In this document: positions 1-10,427 of the stretch, in pieces
Numbering within the stretch: position 1 is the stretch's first letter
Layout of the letters: each line of letters begins with the position of its first letter
NCBI GenBank assembly: GCA_029959645.1
Contig: JASCOJ010000016.1
Span: 1-32,929 of the forward strand
DNA length: 32,929 nucleotides
From: Microbacteriaceae bacterium PS02332
GTDB lineage: Bacteria; Actinomycetota; Actinomycetes; Actinomycetales; Microbacteriaceae
Reading direction: 5' to 3'
Made by a program: the position numbers and the translations under genes
The notes under the pieces: generated by a model
The model's database searches: none
What the model was told of the DNA's origin: nothing
Seen by the model: the letters and a program-made list of their open reading frames with translations, nothing else

Positions 1-206
1 TGGCGGTGCCGCGCCGCCACGGACTTCGGGCCGTGCTTGAGGGCGGTCCGCGCGGTCCCCTCCTCGGAACTGACGGAGCGGGCCGCGGTGATCACCGCGG
101 CCCGCTCAGGTGCCAGTTCCGGGAACGAGAGTGCACCCAGGTCGAGGGTGCGCTCCGGGTCCCCGCCCTCCCGCTTTGTCTCGGACGGCGGGAGGAGGAC
201 GGTCAG
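1..206 (-). CDS. yaaA: YaaA-like peroxide stress protein, N-terminal part (runs off the window)
   Basis: The minus strand after atpC encodes (M)TVLLPPSETK followed by LDLGALSFPEL, the N-terminal signature of the YaaA/DUF328 family. In E. coli, YaaA limits free iron and DNA damage during hydrogen peroxide stress. About 68 residues are visible and the rest lies beyond base 1. No ATG, GTG or TTG stands in frame before the family motif. The start must therefore be a CTG, either at 206-204, or at 215-213 where it would overlap the atpC stop as CTGA. The latter mimics the GTGA overlaps seen at three other junctions of this window and would couple translation to atpC. No convincing Shine-Dalgarno sequence precedes either codon. 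The family call is fairly firm; the start codon is inferred. Confidence 0.72.
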   Translation of the reverse strand, partial: MTVLLPPSETKREGGDPERTLDLGALSFPELAPERAAVITAARSVSSEEGTARTALKHGPKSVAARHR

Positions 207-211
207 TCCGG

Positions 212-475
212 TCAGGACGCCAGCGCGGCCTGCCGCGCCACGATCGTGACCGTGTCGTGCTCGACCGAGAGGAAGCCGTCCTCGGCGTCCACCGCGACGG
301 TGGACCCGTCGGCCCGCGTGATGCGGACCTGACCCTGCGCGAGGATCGCGAGCATCGGCTCGTGCCCCGCGAGGATGCCGATCTGGCCCTCCGTCGTGCG
401 TGCGACGACCATGGTGGTGTCGCCCGACCAGACCTCGCGGTCGGCCGAGACGACGCTCACGCTGAGACCCGCCAT
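212..475 (-). CDS. atpC: F1Fo ATP synthase epsilon subunit
   Basis: This 87-residue protein is the epsilon subunit of the F1 central stalk, which rotates with gamma. It opens with MAGLSVSVVSADREVWSG and contains the GQIGILAGHEPMLAIL segment typical of the epsilon beta-sandwich. E. coli epsilon has about 139 residues. This one ends after the N-terminal beta-sandwich and lacks the C-terminal two-helix domain that inhibits ATP hydrolysis in many bacteria. Short epsilon subunits are usual in actinobacteria. The ATG at 475-473 lies one base after the atpD stop codon, so translation is probably coupled. An in-frame upstream extension to 532 lies inside atpD and does not resemble epsilon. Confidence 0.95.
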   Translation of the reverse strand: MAGLSVSVVSADREVWSGDTTMVVARTTEGQIGILAGHEPMLAILAQGQVRITRADGSTVAVDAEDGFLSVEHDTVTIVARQAALAS

Positions 476-476
476 G

Positions 477-2877
<2,401 letters not shown>

Positions 2878-4506
2878 CTAGCGACGACCCTTGACGATCT
2901 GCTCCTGGTCGACGTCCTCGGCGTCCGCCGAGTCGAACTGCTCGGACCCGAGGGTCTTGCCGTCGCTCGTCTGGAAGCTCTTGGTGAACTCGTCGATCTG
3001 CTTCGACATCTCGGCGACGGTGTCGTCACTGAGCTGGTTCGTCTCGCGCAGGGTCGTGAGCACGTCGGAGTTGCGACGCAGGTGGTCGAGCAGCTCGGAC
3101 TCGAAGCGCAGCACGTCCGGCACGGGGACCGTGTCGAGCTTGCCGTTGGTGCCGGCCCAGATCGAGACGACCTGCTCCTCCACCGGGTACGGCGAGTACT
3201 GCGGCTGCTTCAGCAGCTCGGTCAGGCGGGCACCGCGGTCGAGCTGACGACGCGACGCCTGGTCGAGGTCGGACGCGAACATCGCGAACGCCTCGAGCGA
3301 GCGGTACTGCGCCAGTTCGAGCTTCAGCGTGCCGGAGACCTTCTTGATCGACTTCACCTGGGCGTCACCACCGACGCGGGACACCGAGATGCCCACGTCG
3401 ACGGCCGGACGCTGGTTCGCGTTGAAGAGGTCCGACTGCAGGAAGATCTGGCCGTCGGTGATCGAGATCACGTTGGTCGGGATGTACGCCGAGACGTCGT
3501 TCGCCTTGGTCTCGATGATCGGGAGGCCCGTCATCGACCCGGCGCCGAGCTCGTCGGACAGCTTCGCGCAACGCTCCAGCAGACGGGAGTGCAGGTAGAA
3601 GACGTCACCCGGGTAGGCCTCGCGCCCCGGCGGACGACGCAGGAGGAGCGACACCGCACGGTAGGCCTCGGCCTGCTTCGACAGGTCGTCGAACACGATG
3701 AGGACGTGCTTGCCCTGGTACATCCAGTGCTGGCCGATGGCCGAACCGGTGTACGGGGCGAGGTACTTGAAGCCGGCCGGGTCGGAGGCGGGGGCGGCGA
3801 CGATGGTGGTGTACTCCATCGCGCCGGCGTCCTCGAGCGCGCCCTTGACGGAGGCGATCGTGGAGCCCTTCTGACCGATGGCGACGTAGATGCAGCGGAC
3901 CTGCTTGTCCTCGTCGCCCGATTCCCAGTTGGCCTTCTGGTTGATGATCGTGTCGATCGCGATCGCCGTCTTGCCGGTCTGGCGGTCGCCGATGATCAGC
4001 TGACGCTGGCCGCGGCCGACGGGGATCATCGCGTCGATGGCCTTGATGCCGGTCTGCATCGGCTCGTGGACCGACTTGCGGGACATGACGCCCGGCGCCT
4101 GCAGCTCGAGGGCACGACGACCCTCGGCGGCGATCTCGCCGAGACCGTCGATCGGGGCGCCGAGCGGGTCGACGACCCGGCCGAGGAACGCGTCGCCGAC
4201 CGGGGCGGAGAGGACCTCGCCCGTGCGGGTGACTTCCTGGCCCTCCTCGACACCGGAGAACTCGCCGAGCACGATGGCGCCGATCGAGTCCTCGTCGAGG
4301 TTCTGGGCGAGGCCGAGCGTGCCGTCTTCGAAACGGATCAGCTCGTTGGCCATGACGCCGGGGAGGCCTTCGACGTGGGCGATGCCGTCACCGGCGTCGG
4401 TGACGTGCCCGACCTCGGCCGTGGAGGCCTTCGTCGGCTCGTAGTTCGAGACGAAGTCCTTCAGGGCATCACGGATCTCATCGGGGCTGATGGTGATGTC
4501 TGCCAT
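2878..4506 (-). CDS. atpA: F1Fo ATP synthase alpha subunit
   Basis: This 542-residue protein is the non-catalytic, nucleotide-binding alpha subunit of F1. The Walker A motif GDRQTGKT is at residues 173-180. The N-terminal segment ([23 protein letters not shown]) is the helix that docks on the delta subunit. The C-terminus extends past the family core by roughly 30 residues of acidic sequence ([18 protein letters not shown]), as often seen in actinobacteria. The ATG at 4506 follows AAGGAAAATCCC, a good ribosome-binding site. A 107-base gap without an evident gene separates it from atpH. Confidence 0.98.
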   Translation of the reverse strand: MADITISPDEIRDALKDFVSNYEPTKASTAEVGHVTDAGDGIAHVEGLPGVMANELIRFEDGTLGLAQNLDEDSIGAIVLGEFSGVEEGQEVTRTGEVLSAPVGDAFLGRVVDPLGAPIDGLGEIAAEGRRALELQAPGVMSRKSVHEPMQTGIKAIDAMIPVGRGQRQLIIGDRQTGKTAIAIDTIINQKANWESGDEDKQVRCIYVAIGQKGSTIASVKGALEDAGAMEYTTIVAAPASDPAGFKYLAPYTGSAIGQHWMYQGKHVLIVFDDLSKQAEAYRAVSLLLRRPPGREAYPGDVFYLHSRLLERCAKLSDELGAGSMTGLPIIETKANDVSAYIPTNVISITDGQIFLQSDLFNANQRPAVDVGISVSRVGGDAQVKSIKKVSGTLKLELAQYRSLEAFAMFASDLDQASRRQLDRGARLTELLKQPQYSPYPVEEQVVSIWAGTNGKLDTVPVPDVLRFESELLDHLRRNSDVLTTLRETNQLSDDTVAEMSKQIDEFTKSFQTSDGKTLGSEQFDSADAEDVDQEQIVKGRR

Positions 4507-4613
4507 GGGATTTTCCTTGTGTGTTTCCGGGGCCCTTCGGCTCCGAGAGGGTGATGCTGCCGGGCGGGGCAGTTCCCGTTGTGGACTTGGGTGGGGCGAG
4601 TCCGACCGTACGC

Positions 4614-5408
4614 TCAGCGAGCGAGCTGCAGCCGGAGGTCCGCCAGGCGCGTGGCCACGGTGCCGTCGATGACGTCGCCCCCGACCTGCACCCGGACCCC
4701 GCCGACGACCGCGGGGTCGACGACCTGGTTGACGGTGATGTCCCGGCCGTACCGCTCGGCGACGCCACGGGCGACGCGAGCCGCCTGACCGTCGGAGAGC
4801 GGGGCTGCGGTGGTCACGATCGCGACGAGCTTGCCGGACTGCTCCGCGACGATCCGCGACGCGTCCCGGACCAGCTCGCCGATGCGGCGGCCTCGCGGCT
4901 GCTGCACCAGGCTCGACAGGATCTGGATCGTCTGCGCGGACGCCTTACCGGCCATGAGGCGCTCGACGAGCTGCCCCTTCTGGTCGGGGCTGCCGAGCTT
5001 GGTCCCGAGCGCGAGCTCGAGGCCAGCGTCCGACCGGACGGCCGTCTCGAAGGCGAACAGCTCCGCCTCGATCGGGGTGCCGGGGTCCGCGGTCGCAGCG
5101 ACCGTCCGGACACCGGCGTCCTCGATGCCGGCGAGCAGGTCCTGCGAGGAGGACCAGCGCGACCCGGCGACGGCGGTCAGCACCGCACGTGTGGCCTCGG
5201 ACCGACCGGCGAAGACGCGGTCGATGAGGACCTTCTTGCCGACCGCGTCGGCCGTCGGGTCCGCCAGGAGGACCAGCAGCTGCTGCGCACCGGCGATCGC
5301 ACGCCCTGCGGCGAGGATCTCGGCACCGGTGGCCAGGTCGGCGGCACCGCCGAGGTCGGCGAGCACCGCCCTCGTGGACCGCAGTGCTTCACGGGTCGCG
5401 CTGCGCAT
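4614..5408 (-). CDS. atpH: F1Fo ATP synthase delta subunit
   Basis: This 264-residue protein is the delta subunit, which clamps the peripheral stalk to the top of F1. It is much longer than E. coli delta (177 residues), which is normal for this actinobacterial lineage. Here b and delta are separate genes, unlike the b-delta fusion of mycobacteria. The C-terminal domain shows the conserved run [21 protein letters not shown] and ends with [19 protein letters not shown]. The ATG lies two bases after the atpF stop (TGAGCATG), with GGAG 8 bases upstream inside atpF. Confidence 0.95.
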   Translation of the reverse strand: MRSATREALRSTRAVLADLGGAADLATGAEILAAGRAIAGAQQLLVLLADPTADAVGKKVLIDRVFAGRSEATRAVLTAVAGSRWSSSQDLLAGIEDAGVRTVAATADPGTPIEAELFAFETAVRSDAGLELALGTKLGSPDQKGQLVERLMAGKASAQTIQILSSLVQQPRGRRIGELVRDASRIVAEQSGKLVAIVTTAAPLSDGQAARVARGVAERYGRDITVNQVVDPAVVGGVRVQVGGDVIDGTVATRLADLRLQLAR

Positions 5409-5410
5409 GC

Positions 5411-5980
5411 TCAGTACTCCGTCCCGGCCTGCGTCGGCTCGGCGTTCCGCGACGACTCGAGGTCGGCGAGGAAGCGGTCGACGACGGCGTTGGCCTTGGC
5501 GTCGTCCGAGAGCGACTCACCGATCACGCCGGACGCGAGGTCCAGCGCGAGGGTGCCGACCTCGGCGCGGAGCGACTGGAGCGCGCTCTGGCGCTCGGCC
5601 TCGATCTGCGCCTGGGCGTTGGCGGTGATGCGCGCGGCGTCGGCCGAGGCCTGCTCGCGCACCTCGTTGCCGATGGCGGTCGCGTCCGCACGGGCCTGCT
5701 CGCGGATGCGGGATGCCTCGGCACGCGCGTCCGCCAGCTGCTTGTTGTACTCGTCGAGCGCCGCTGCGGCCTGCTGCTGAGCGGCTTCGGCCTTCTTGAT
5801 GCCGCCCTCGATGGCCTCCGTGCGCTCATCGAGCATCTTCGTGATGCGCGGCGTGACGACGCGCCACATCACGATGAAGATGATGACGAAGGCGACCGCG
5901 GACCACAGGATGTCGTACCACGGCGGGATCAGCGGGTTGTGGGGCTCCTCCGCCGCCGCGATGATGAGTGCGTTGAGCAT
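5411..5980 (-). CDS. atpF: F1Fo ATP synthase b subunit
   Basis: This 189-residue protein is the b subunit of the peripheral stalk. A single membrane helix at about residues 22-42 (WYDILWSAVAFVIIFIVMW) is followed by a long charged coiled coil rich in Ala, Glu, Lys and Arg (ITKMLDERTEAIEGGIKKAE onward), which reaches up to delta. Only one b-type gene is present, so the stalk is presumably a homodimer. The ATG at 5980 is nine bases after the atpE stop and is preceded by AAGG. Confidence 0.96.
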   Translation of the reverse strand: MLNALIIAAAEEPHNPLIPPWYDILWSAVAFVIIFIVMWRVVTPRITKMLDERTEAIEGGIKKAEAAQQQAAAALDEYNKQLADARAEASRIREQARADATAIGNEVREQASADAARITANAQAQIEAERQSALQSLRAEVGTLALDLASGVIGESLSDDAKANAVVDRFLADLESSRNAEPTQAGTEY

Positions 5981-5989
5981 CGAGGGACC

Positions 5990-6286
<297 letters not shown>

Positions 6287-7120
6287 TCAGTGCTCGTCAG
6301 CCAGCGCCAGCTGGATGTAGACGGCGGTGAGGAGCATGAAGACGTACGCCTGGAGCAGCGCGACGAGGATCTCGAAGAAGCTGAAGGCGATCCCGAACGC
6401 CAGCGTGCCGACGCCGAACAGCGCGAGCAGGTTGTGCGTGTCGAAGAAGAAGAACCACGTGGCCGAGAAGAACAGCACCAGCAGCAGGTGGCCGACGACC
6501 ATGTTCATGAGGAGTCGGAGCGTCAGCGTGATGGGCCGGAGCACGAAGGTCGAGACGAGCTCGATCGGCGTCACGATGATGTAGAGCGGCCACGGCACCC
6601 CGGGCGGGAAGAGCGAGTTCCGGAGGAACGTGCCCGGGTGCTTGCGGAGACCCGCGTAGATGAAGGCGAGGTAGGCGACGATCGCGAGGATCATCGGCAT
6701 CGCGATGCGACTGGTGCCGGCGATGTTCATGAACGGGATGAGCCCCGTCAGGTTCATGAACAGGACACCGAAGAAGATCGTCGCGAGGAGCGGCAGGAAG
6801 CGCTTGCCGTCCTTCTCGCCCAGGTTGTCGAAGGTGTTGCGTCGGACCACGTCGAACGCGTACTCGATGAACGCCTGGCCCCGGTTCGGGACCAGCTTCA
6901 GGGCACGGGTGCCGGCGAAGGCGAACACGAGGAGCACCGCCACCGCGAAGAAGCGGATGAGGACGATGCGGTCCATCTCGAAGGGGGTACCGGCGAAGAA
7001 GATCGGGTCCGGGAAGAACTCGTTGATCGACGGACCATGGAACTCGGCGGCCTTGCTGCTCCCCGCCGCCACGGCATCAACCGCGGCGGTGAGGGACAGG
7101 GGAAGAGCGTGGGATAGCAG
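6287..7120 (-). CDS. atpB: F1Fo ATP synthase a subunit
   Basis: This membrane protein forms the ion half-channels against the c ring. The essential arginine lies in ITLTLRLLMNMVVGH (R202 counted from the chosen start), and several hydrophobic helices and the C-terminal LLQAYVFMLLTAVYIQLA are typical. The reading frame is open to an ATG at 7156 (289 residues), but no Shine-Dalgarno sequence precedes that ATG. In contrast AGGAG sits six bases before a CTG at 7120-7118, giving (M)LSHALPLSLTAAVDAVAAG and 277 residues. I therefore favour the CTG. The ATG at 7156 or a GTG at 7147 are the conventional alternatives. Confidence 0.93.
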   Translation of the reverse strand: MLSHALPLSLTAAVDAVAAGSSKAAEFHGPSINEFFPDPIFFAGTPFEMDRIVLIRFFAVAVLLVFAFAGTRALKLVPNRGQAFIEYAFDVVRRNTFDNLGEKDGKRFLPLLATIFFGVLFMNLTGLIPFMNIAGTSRIAMPMILAIVAYLAFIYAGLRKHPGTFLRNSLFPPGVPWPLYIIVTPIELVSTFVLRPITLTLRLLMNMVVGHLLLVLFFSATWFFFFDTHNLLALFGVGTLAFGIAFSFFEILVALLQAYVFMLLTAVYIQLALADEH

Positions 7121-7214
7121 CGCTGTCTCCTGTGTCGGCGCGCGCACGCATGGCACGCGATGGTGGACTGAAGTGGAGGCTCACCCGACCGAGCTCGTGC
7201 TCCGGTAGCGGGCT

Positions 7215-7248
7215 CCGAGAAGCGTATCAGGTGTGCGCGGCTTCTCGG
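7215..7248 (-). other. 9-bp inverted repeat between the AtpI-like gene and atpB
   Basis: CCGAGAAGC (7215-7223) and GCTTCTCGG (7240-7248) are perfect complements around a 16-base loop, straddling the start of the 132-base leader of atpB. On the transcribed strand there is no T tract after it. It could be an mRNA processing or stability hairpin that raises atpB-C above the upstream genes, or a protein-binding site. Confidence 0.45.
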
Positions 7249-7252
7249 GCTC

Positions 7253-7762
7253 TCAGGCCCGCGGGCCGCGCTTCTCAGCGTCCGTCCGGGCGGCCCCGTG
7301 AGCACCGTCGTCAGCGCCGTCCCCGGGCAGGGACACCCCGATCGGGACGCGGCTGCGGGCGATGACGCTGACGTCGATGACCAGCGAGCCGACCACGCCG
7401 ACGATGATCGCGACGGCGAGGACCGGTGTGCTGACCCAGTCGCGGTCCTTGAGGGACACGAGCACCACGATGAACAGCACGAACTTCACGAGGAACGTGC
7501 CCATGATCGTCCCGAAGAAGGCACCGGAGATCATCTGCCCGTGGGAGAACCGGATGGCGAGCAGGACGCTGACGGCCGTGAGCCCGCAGAACACGACGCT
7601 CATCACGGCGCCGATGAGCCCACCGGCGAGTCCGGGGCCGCCGGCGACCAGCAGCCCGACGACCCCGCCGACCACGGCGAGGGCGACGGCGAGCACCGCC
7701 CCCTGGAGGAGGATGCGGCGGAACACCGGCCGGACGTGGTCGAGGCCGTTCGGGGTGGTCAC
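7253..7762 (-). CDS. AtpI-like small membrane protein upstream of the ATP synthase operon
   Basis: This 169-residue protein has four predicted membrane helices (about residues 19-40, 44-69, 83-104, 111-134) and a hydrophilic C-terminal tail. Its size, topology and position just before atpB match the poorly conserved AtpI/ATP synthase protein I group, thought to help c-ring assembly or ion uptake in other bacteria. Sequence similarity alone would not prove this. The GTG start at 7762 overlaps the stop of the wecA-like gene (GTGA) and has AGGAG seven bases upstream inside that gene. A much longer frame to 8953 is the antisense-like extension over wecA and is not real. Confidence 0.7.
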   Translation of the reverse strand: MTTPNGLDHVRPVFRRILLQGAVLAVALAVVGGVVGLLVAGGPGLAGGLIGAVMSVVFCGLTAVSVLLAIRFSHGQMISGAFFGTIMGTFLVKFVLFIVVLVSLKDRDWVSTPVLAVAIIVGVVGSLVIDVSVIARSRVPIGVSLPGDGADDGAHGAARTDAEKRGPRA

Positions 7763-9042
7763 GAGGGGTCTCCTGGGGTGGGTCGGGGTCGGGTCGGCTG
7801 GTCGGGTCGCGTCCGGTGCGGTGTGCCCGGCGCGGTGTGCTGCGCGGCGGCCCGGTCGAGCGGGTCGAGGCTGGCGTCCGGGCCGGCACCGCGACGGCCC
7901 GCCGCGATCTGGGCCGCGATCTCCACGCGCTTGCGACCGAGCGGGGCGAACGTCACGATCGCGCACACCGTGAAGCCCACGGCGACGAAGGCCGCGACCC
8001 ACCACCAGTGCACGAAGAGGAACAGCAGACAGCCGAAGGCGACCGTCGCGGTCCACGCGTAGAAGATCAGCACGGCGTGGAAGTGCGAGTGCCCCATGTC
8101 GAGCAGTCGGTGGTGCAGGTGTTTGCGGTCGGCTGAGAACGGGGACTTGCCGGCGCTGACGCGGCGGATGACGGCGAGCCCGAAGTCGAGGATCGGGACC
8201 ACGAGGATCGCGAACGGCAGCAGGATCGGGATGAACGCCGGGAGCAGGTCCGTGCGGGTGCGGACCGCCGCCGGGTCGATGTTGCCGGTGATCGAGACCG
8301 CGCTCGTCGCCATGAGGAACCCGACGAGCAGGGCGCCGGCATCTCCCATGAACAGCTTCGCCGGGTGCCAGTTCAGCATGAGGAAGCCGGCACACGCCCC
8401 GACGAGCACCGCGGTCAGCAGCGACGGCAGGTTGAAGAAGAACTCGGTCTCGACGACCACACGGTTGATGAAGAACGTGTAGAGGAAGAAGACGCCACCA
8501 GCGATGATGGCGACCCCCGCAACCAGGCCGTCGAGCCCGTCGATGAAGTTCACCGCGTTCATCACGAGCACCACCGCCAACACGGTGAAGATGAGGCTCA
8601 TGTAGCTCGACCCGACGCCGAGCGTGTTGCCGATCGGCAGCGACACGATCGCCACGCCCTGCCACGCGAGGATCCCGGCGGCGATGATCTGCCCCGCGAG
8701 CTTCGTCATCCAGTCGAGGTCCCAGATGTCGTCCGCGACACCGAGCACCACGATGATCGTCGCCCCGGCCAGCACGGCGAGCACCCGCTGGGGTTCGGCG
8801 AAGACGAGCCGGAAGTAGTCCTGCCCCGCGATCGCCGGGAAGAGGAACCACGCGCAGAGCAGGGAGACGATCACCCCCACGTACATCGCGATCCCGCCGA
8901 GGCGCGGCGTCGGGGTGCGGTGCACGTCCCGCTCGCGGACCTTCGGGTACCACTTGTAGCGCAGCCCGAGTTTCCAGACCAGCCAGCTGCCGCCGAAGCT
9001 CACCACCGCCGAGATCACCCCGGCGAGGAGGTAGAACTTCAC
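7759..9042 (-). CDS. wecA: WecA/TagO-type polyprenyl-phosphate GlcNAc-1-phosphate transferase
   Basis: This 427-residue multi-pass membrane enzyme belongs to the MraY/WecA superfamily. It transfers GlcNAc-1-phosphate (or a related sugar phosphate) from UDP-sugar to a polyprenyl phosphate, the first step of cell-wall polymer or arabinogalactan-like linker synthesis. Visible family motifs are the aspartate pair in ADDIWDLDW (D104, D105), NFIDGLDG (165-172), the catalytic-site FMGDAG (D234) and the HLHHR loop (308-312) that marks WecA-type enzymes. The last 50 residues are Pro/Thr/Arg-rich and probably disordered. The GTG start overlaps the sua5 stop by four bases (GTGA), and its own stop overlaps the next gene in the same manner. 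Confidence 0.9.
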   Translation of the reverse strand: MKFYLLAGVISAVVSFGGSWLVWKLGLRYKWYPKVRERDVHRTPTPRLGGIAMYVGVIVSLLCAWFLFPAIAGQDYFRLVFAEPQRVLAVLAGATIIVVLGVADDIWDLDWMTKLAGQIIAAGILAWQGVAIVSLPIGNTLGVGSSYMSLIFTVLAVVLVMNAVNFIDGLDGLVAGVAIIAGGVFFLYTFFINRVVVETEFFFNLPSLLTAVLVGACAGFLMLNWHPAKLFMGDAGALLVGFLMATSAVSITGNIDPAAVRTRTDLLPAFIPILLPFAILVVPILDFGLAVIRRVSAGKSPFSADRKHLHHRLLDMGHSHFHAVLIFYAWTATVAFGCLLFLFVHWWWVAAFVAVGFTVCAIVTFAPLGRKRVEIAAQIAAGRRGAGPDASLDPLDRAAAQHTAPGTPHRTRPDQPTRPRPTPGDPS

Positions 9043-9713
9043 GTGACGAGGTCGTCCCCGACGACCCGGGCGATCTCGTCGTCGGGGATCACGCCGTGCC
9101 GCACGATGCGCAGGCCCTCCCCCGTGCTCAGGCCGGTGGCGTCGACGATCGTCGACCCGGTGGAGGCCGCGGCGCCGTCGTGCGGGTCGAGGACGCCGCC
9201 GTCGAGGTACACCGCGACGCTGTCGCCGAGCATGGCCTCGGCAGCGTCGACGTCCATGGCCGCCGGGTCGCCCGTCGTGTTCGCCGAGGAGACCGCGAGC
9301 GGCCCGACCTCCTGCAGGAGCTCGAGTGCGATGCGCGAGTCCGGCATCCGGAGGGCGACCGTGCCCCGGGTCTCCCCGAGGTCCCAGTCCAGGGACGGCT
9401 GCGCGTGCAGGATCACCGTCAGGCCGCCGGGCCAGAACGCGTCCACGAGGTCACGGACCTGCTGCGGGACGTCGCTCGCGAGCGCGTCGAGCGTCGCGAT
9501 CCCCGGGATCAACACGGGGGGCGGGGACTGCCGTGTCCGGCCCTTCGCGTCGAGGAGCCGCTGGACGGCCTGCGCGCTGAAGGCGTCCGCGGCGACGCCG
9601 TACACGGTGTCGGTCGGGACGACGACGAGCTCCCCGCGCCCGAGGGCGGCACGTGCGAGCCGCATCCCGGTCAGGAGCCCGTCCGGATCGGAACAGTCGT
9701 ATCGGGTTGCCAT
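9039..9713 (-). CDS. L-threonylcarbamoyladenylate synthase (Sua5/YwlC/TsaC family)
   Basis: This 224-residue protein makes threonylcarbamoyl-AMP from threonine, bicarbonate and ATP, the first step of the t6A modification of ANN-decoding tRNAs. The family motif PTDTVYG is at residues 33-39, KGR at 57-59, and the nucleotide-binding SSANTTG at 142-148. The length fits the single-domain form without the Sua5 C-terminal domain. The ATG at 9713 is preferred over an in-frame GTG at 9722. A strong -10 element (TATCAT, 9729-9724) would place the transcript start at about 9717, downstream of that GTG. Confidence 0.92.
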   Translation of the reverse strand: MATRYDCSDPDGLLTGMRLARAALGRGELVVVPTDTVYGVAADAFSAQAVQRLLDAKGRTRQSPPPVLIPGIATLDALASDVPQQVRDLVDAFWPGGLTVILHAQPSLDWDLGETRGTVALRMPDSRIALELLQEVGPLAVSSANTTGDPAAMDVDAAEAMLGDSVAVYLDGGVLDPHDGAAASTGSTIVDATGLSTGEGLRIVRHGVIPDDEIARVVGDDLVT

Positions 9714-9723
9714 GACCTGCACG

Positions 9724-9731
9724 ATGATAGT
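9724..9731. promoter_or_regulatory. Overlapping divergent -10 elements for sua5 (minus) and the HAD gene (plus)
   Basis: The minus strand reads TATCAT (9729-9724), matching the -10 consensus at five of six positions. The plus strand reads GATAGT (9726-9731), exactly 8 bases before the ATG of the HAD gene. The two hexamers share four base pairs, which would make this a bidirectional promoter in a 26-base gap. No clear -35 is visible on either strand. This is inference from motif and spacing. Confidence 0.45.
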
Positions 9732-9739
9732 GCGCGAGG

Positions 9740-10399
9740 ATGGGGGCCATCGTGAACCAGACCCCCGCGCCCCCGCTCCTGTTCCTCTTCGACATGGACG
9801 ACGTGCTCGTCCGGTACGACTGGATGACCCGCATGGCGGGTCTGACCGAGATCACCGGCCACGCCTTCGCCGAACTCCGGCGGCGGTGGTGGGACGCCGG
9901 GCACGAGACGCGCGCCGAGGCGGGACACTTCGCGGACGGCGACGCCTACCTCGCGGCGTTCCGGGACGCGATGGACTGCGACGTCCCCGAGGCCGAGTGG
10001 GCCCGGGTGCGCGGCGCGGCGATGACGGAGCTCCCGGACCGCATCGAGGCGGTCCGGATCGCCGCCCAGCACGGGCGTGTCGCGCTGCTGACGAACAACG
10101 GCCCGCTCGCCGGACGGTGGATCCCCGAGTGGGCGCCGTCGCTGCCGCCGCTCTTCGGCGAGCACCTCGACACGACGAGCGCGTTCGGGGCACGGAAGCC
10201 CGACCCGGCGGTGTTCCGCGCGGTGCTCGAGCACCACGGCGTCCTGCCCGAGCGCACGTTCTTCGCCGACGACATGCCGGAGAACGTCGCGGGTGCCCGC
10301 AGCGTGGGGATCACCGCGGTGCTCGTCGAGCCGGACACCGACCTGCGCGTCGCGGTCCGCACGTTCGTCGCGGCGCACGCGGGCGCGTCGGTCGCGTAA
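9740..10399 (+). CDS. HAD-superfamily hydrolase, probable phosphatase
   Basis: This 219-residue protein carries all four haloacid dehalogenase motifs. Motif I is FDMDDV (nucleophile D18, acid/base D20), motif II is LLTNN (T118), motif III is the lysine in ARKPDP (K153), and motif IV is FADDMPENV (D177, D178). A helical cap sits between motifs I and II, so it is a subfamily IA enzyme. The physiological substrate cannot be read from sequence. The gene is the only rightward gene between two leftward blocks and converges on prmC with a 28-base gap. The ATG at 9740 fits a leaderless start; a GTG at 9752 is the alternative. Confidence 0.88.
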   Translation: MGAIVNQTPAPPLLFLFDMDDVLVRYDWMTRMAGLTEITGHAFAELRRRWWDAGHETRAEAGHFADGDAYLAAFRDAMDCDVPEAEWARVRGAAMTELPDRIEAVRIAAQHGRVALLTNNGPLAGRWIPEWAPSLPPLFGEHLDTTSAFGARKPDPAVFRAVLEHHGVLPERTFFADDMPENVAGARSVGITAVLVEPDTDLRVAVRTFVAAHAGASVA

Positions 10400-10427
10400 C
10401 CGGCGACCGGGAGGCCCGACCCGGCGT

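Noticed and set aside
4507-4613. A small gene or terminator between atpA and atpH
   Set aside because: No short frame with a ribosome-binding site is visible. The GGAGCC/GGCCCC hairpin has a mismatch and no T tract.
10400-10427. Bidirectional terminator between the HAD gene and prmC
   Set aside because: The 28-base gap has no convincing stem-loop and no T tract.
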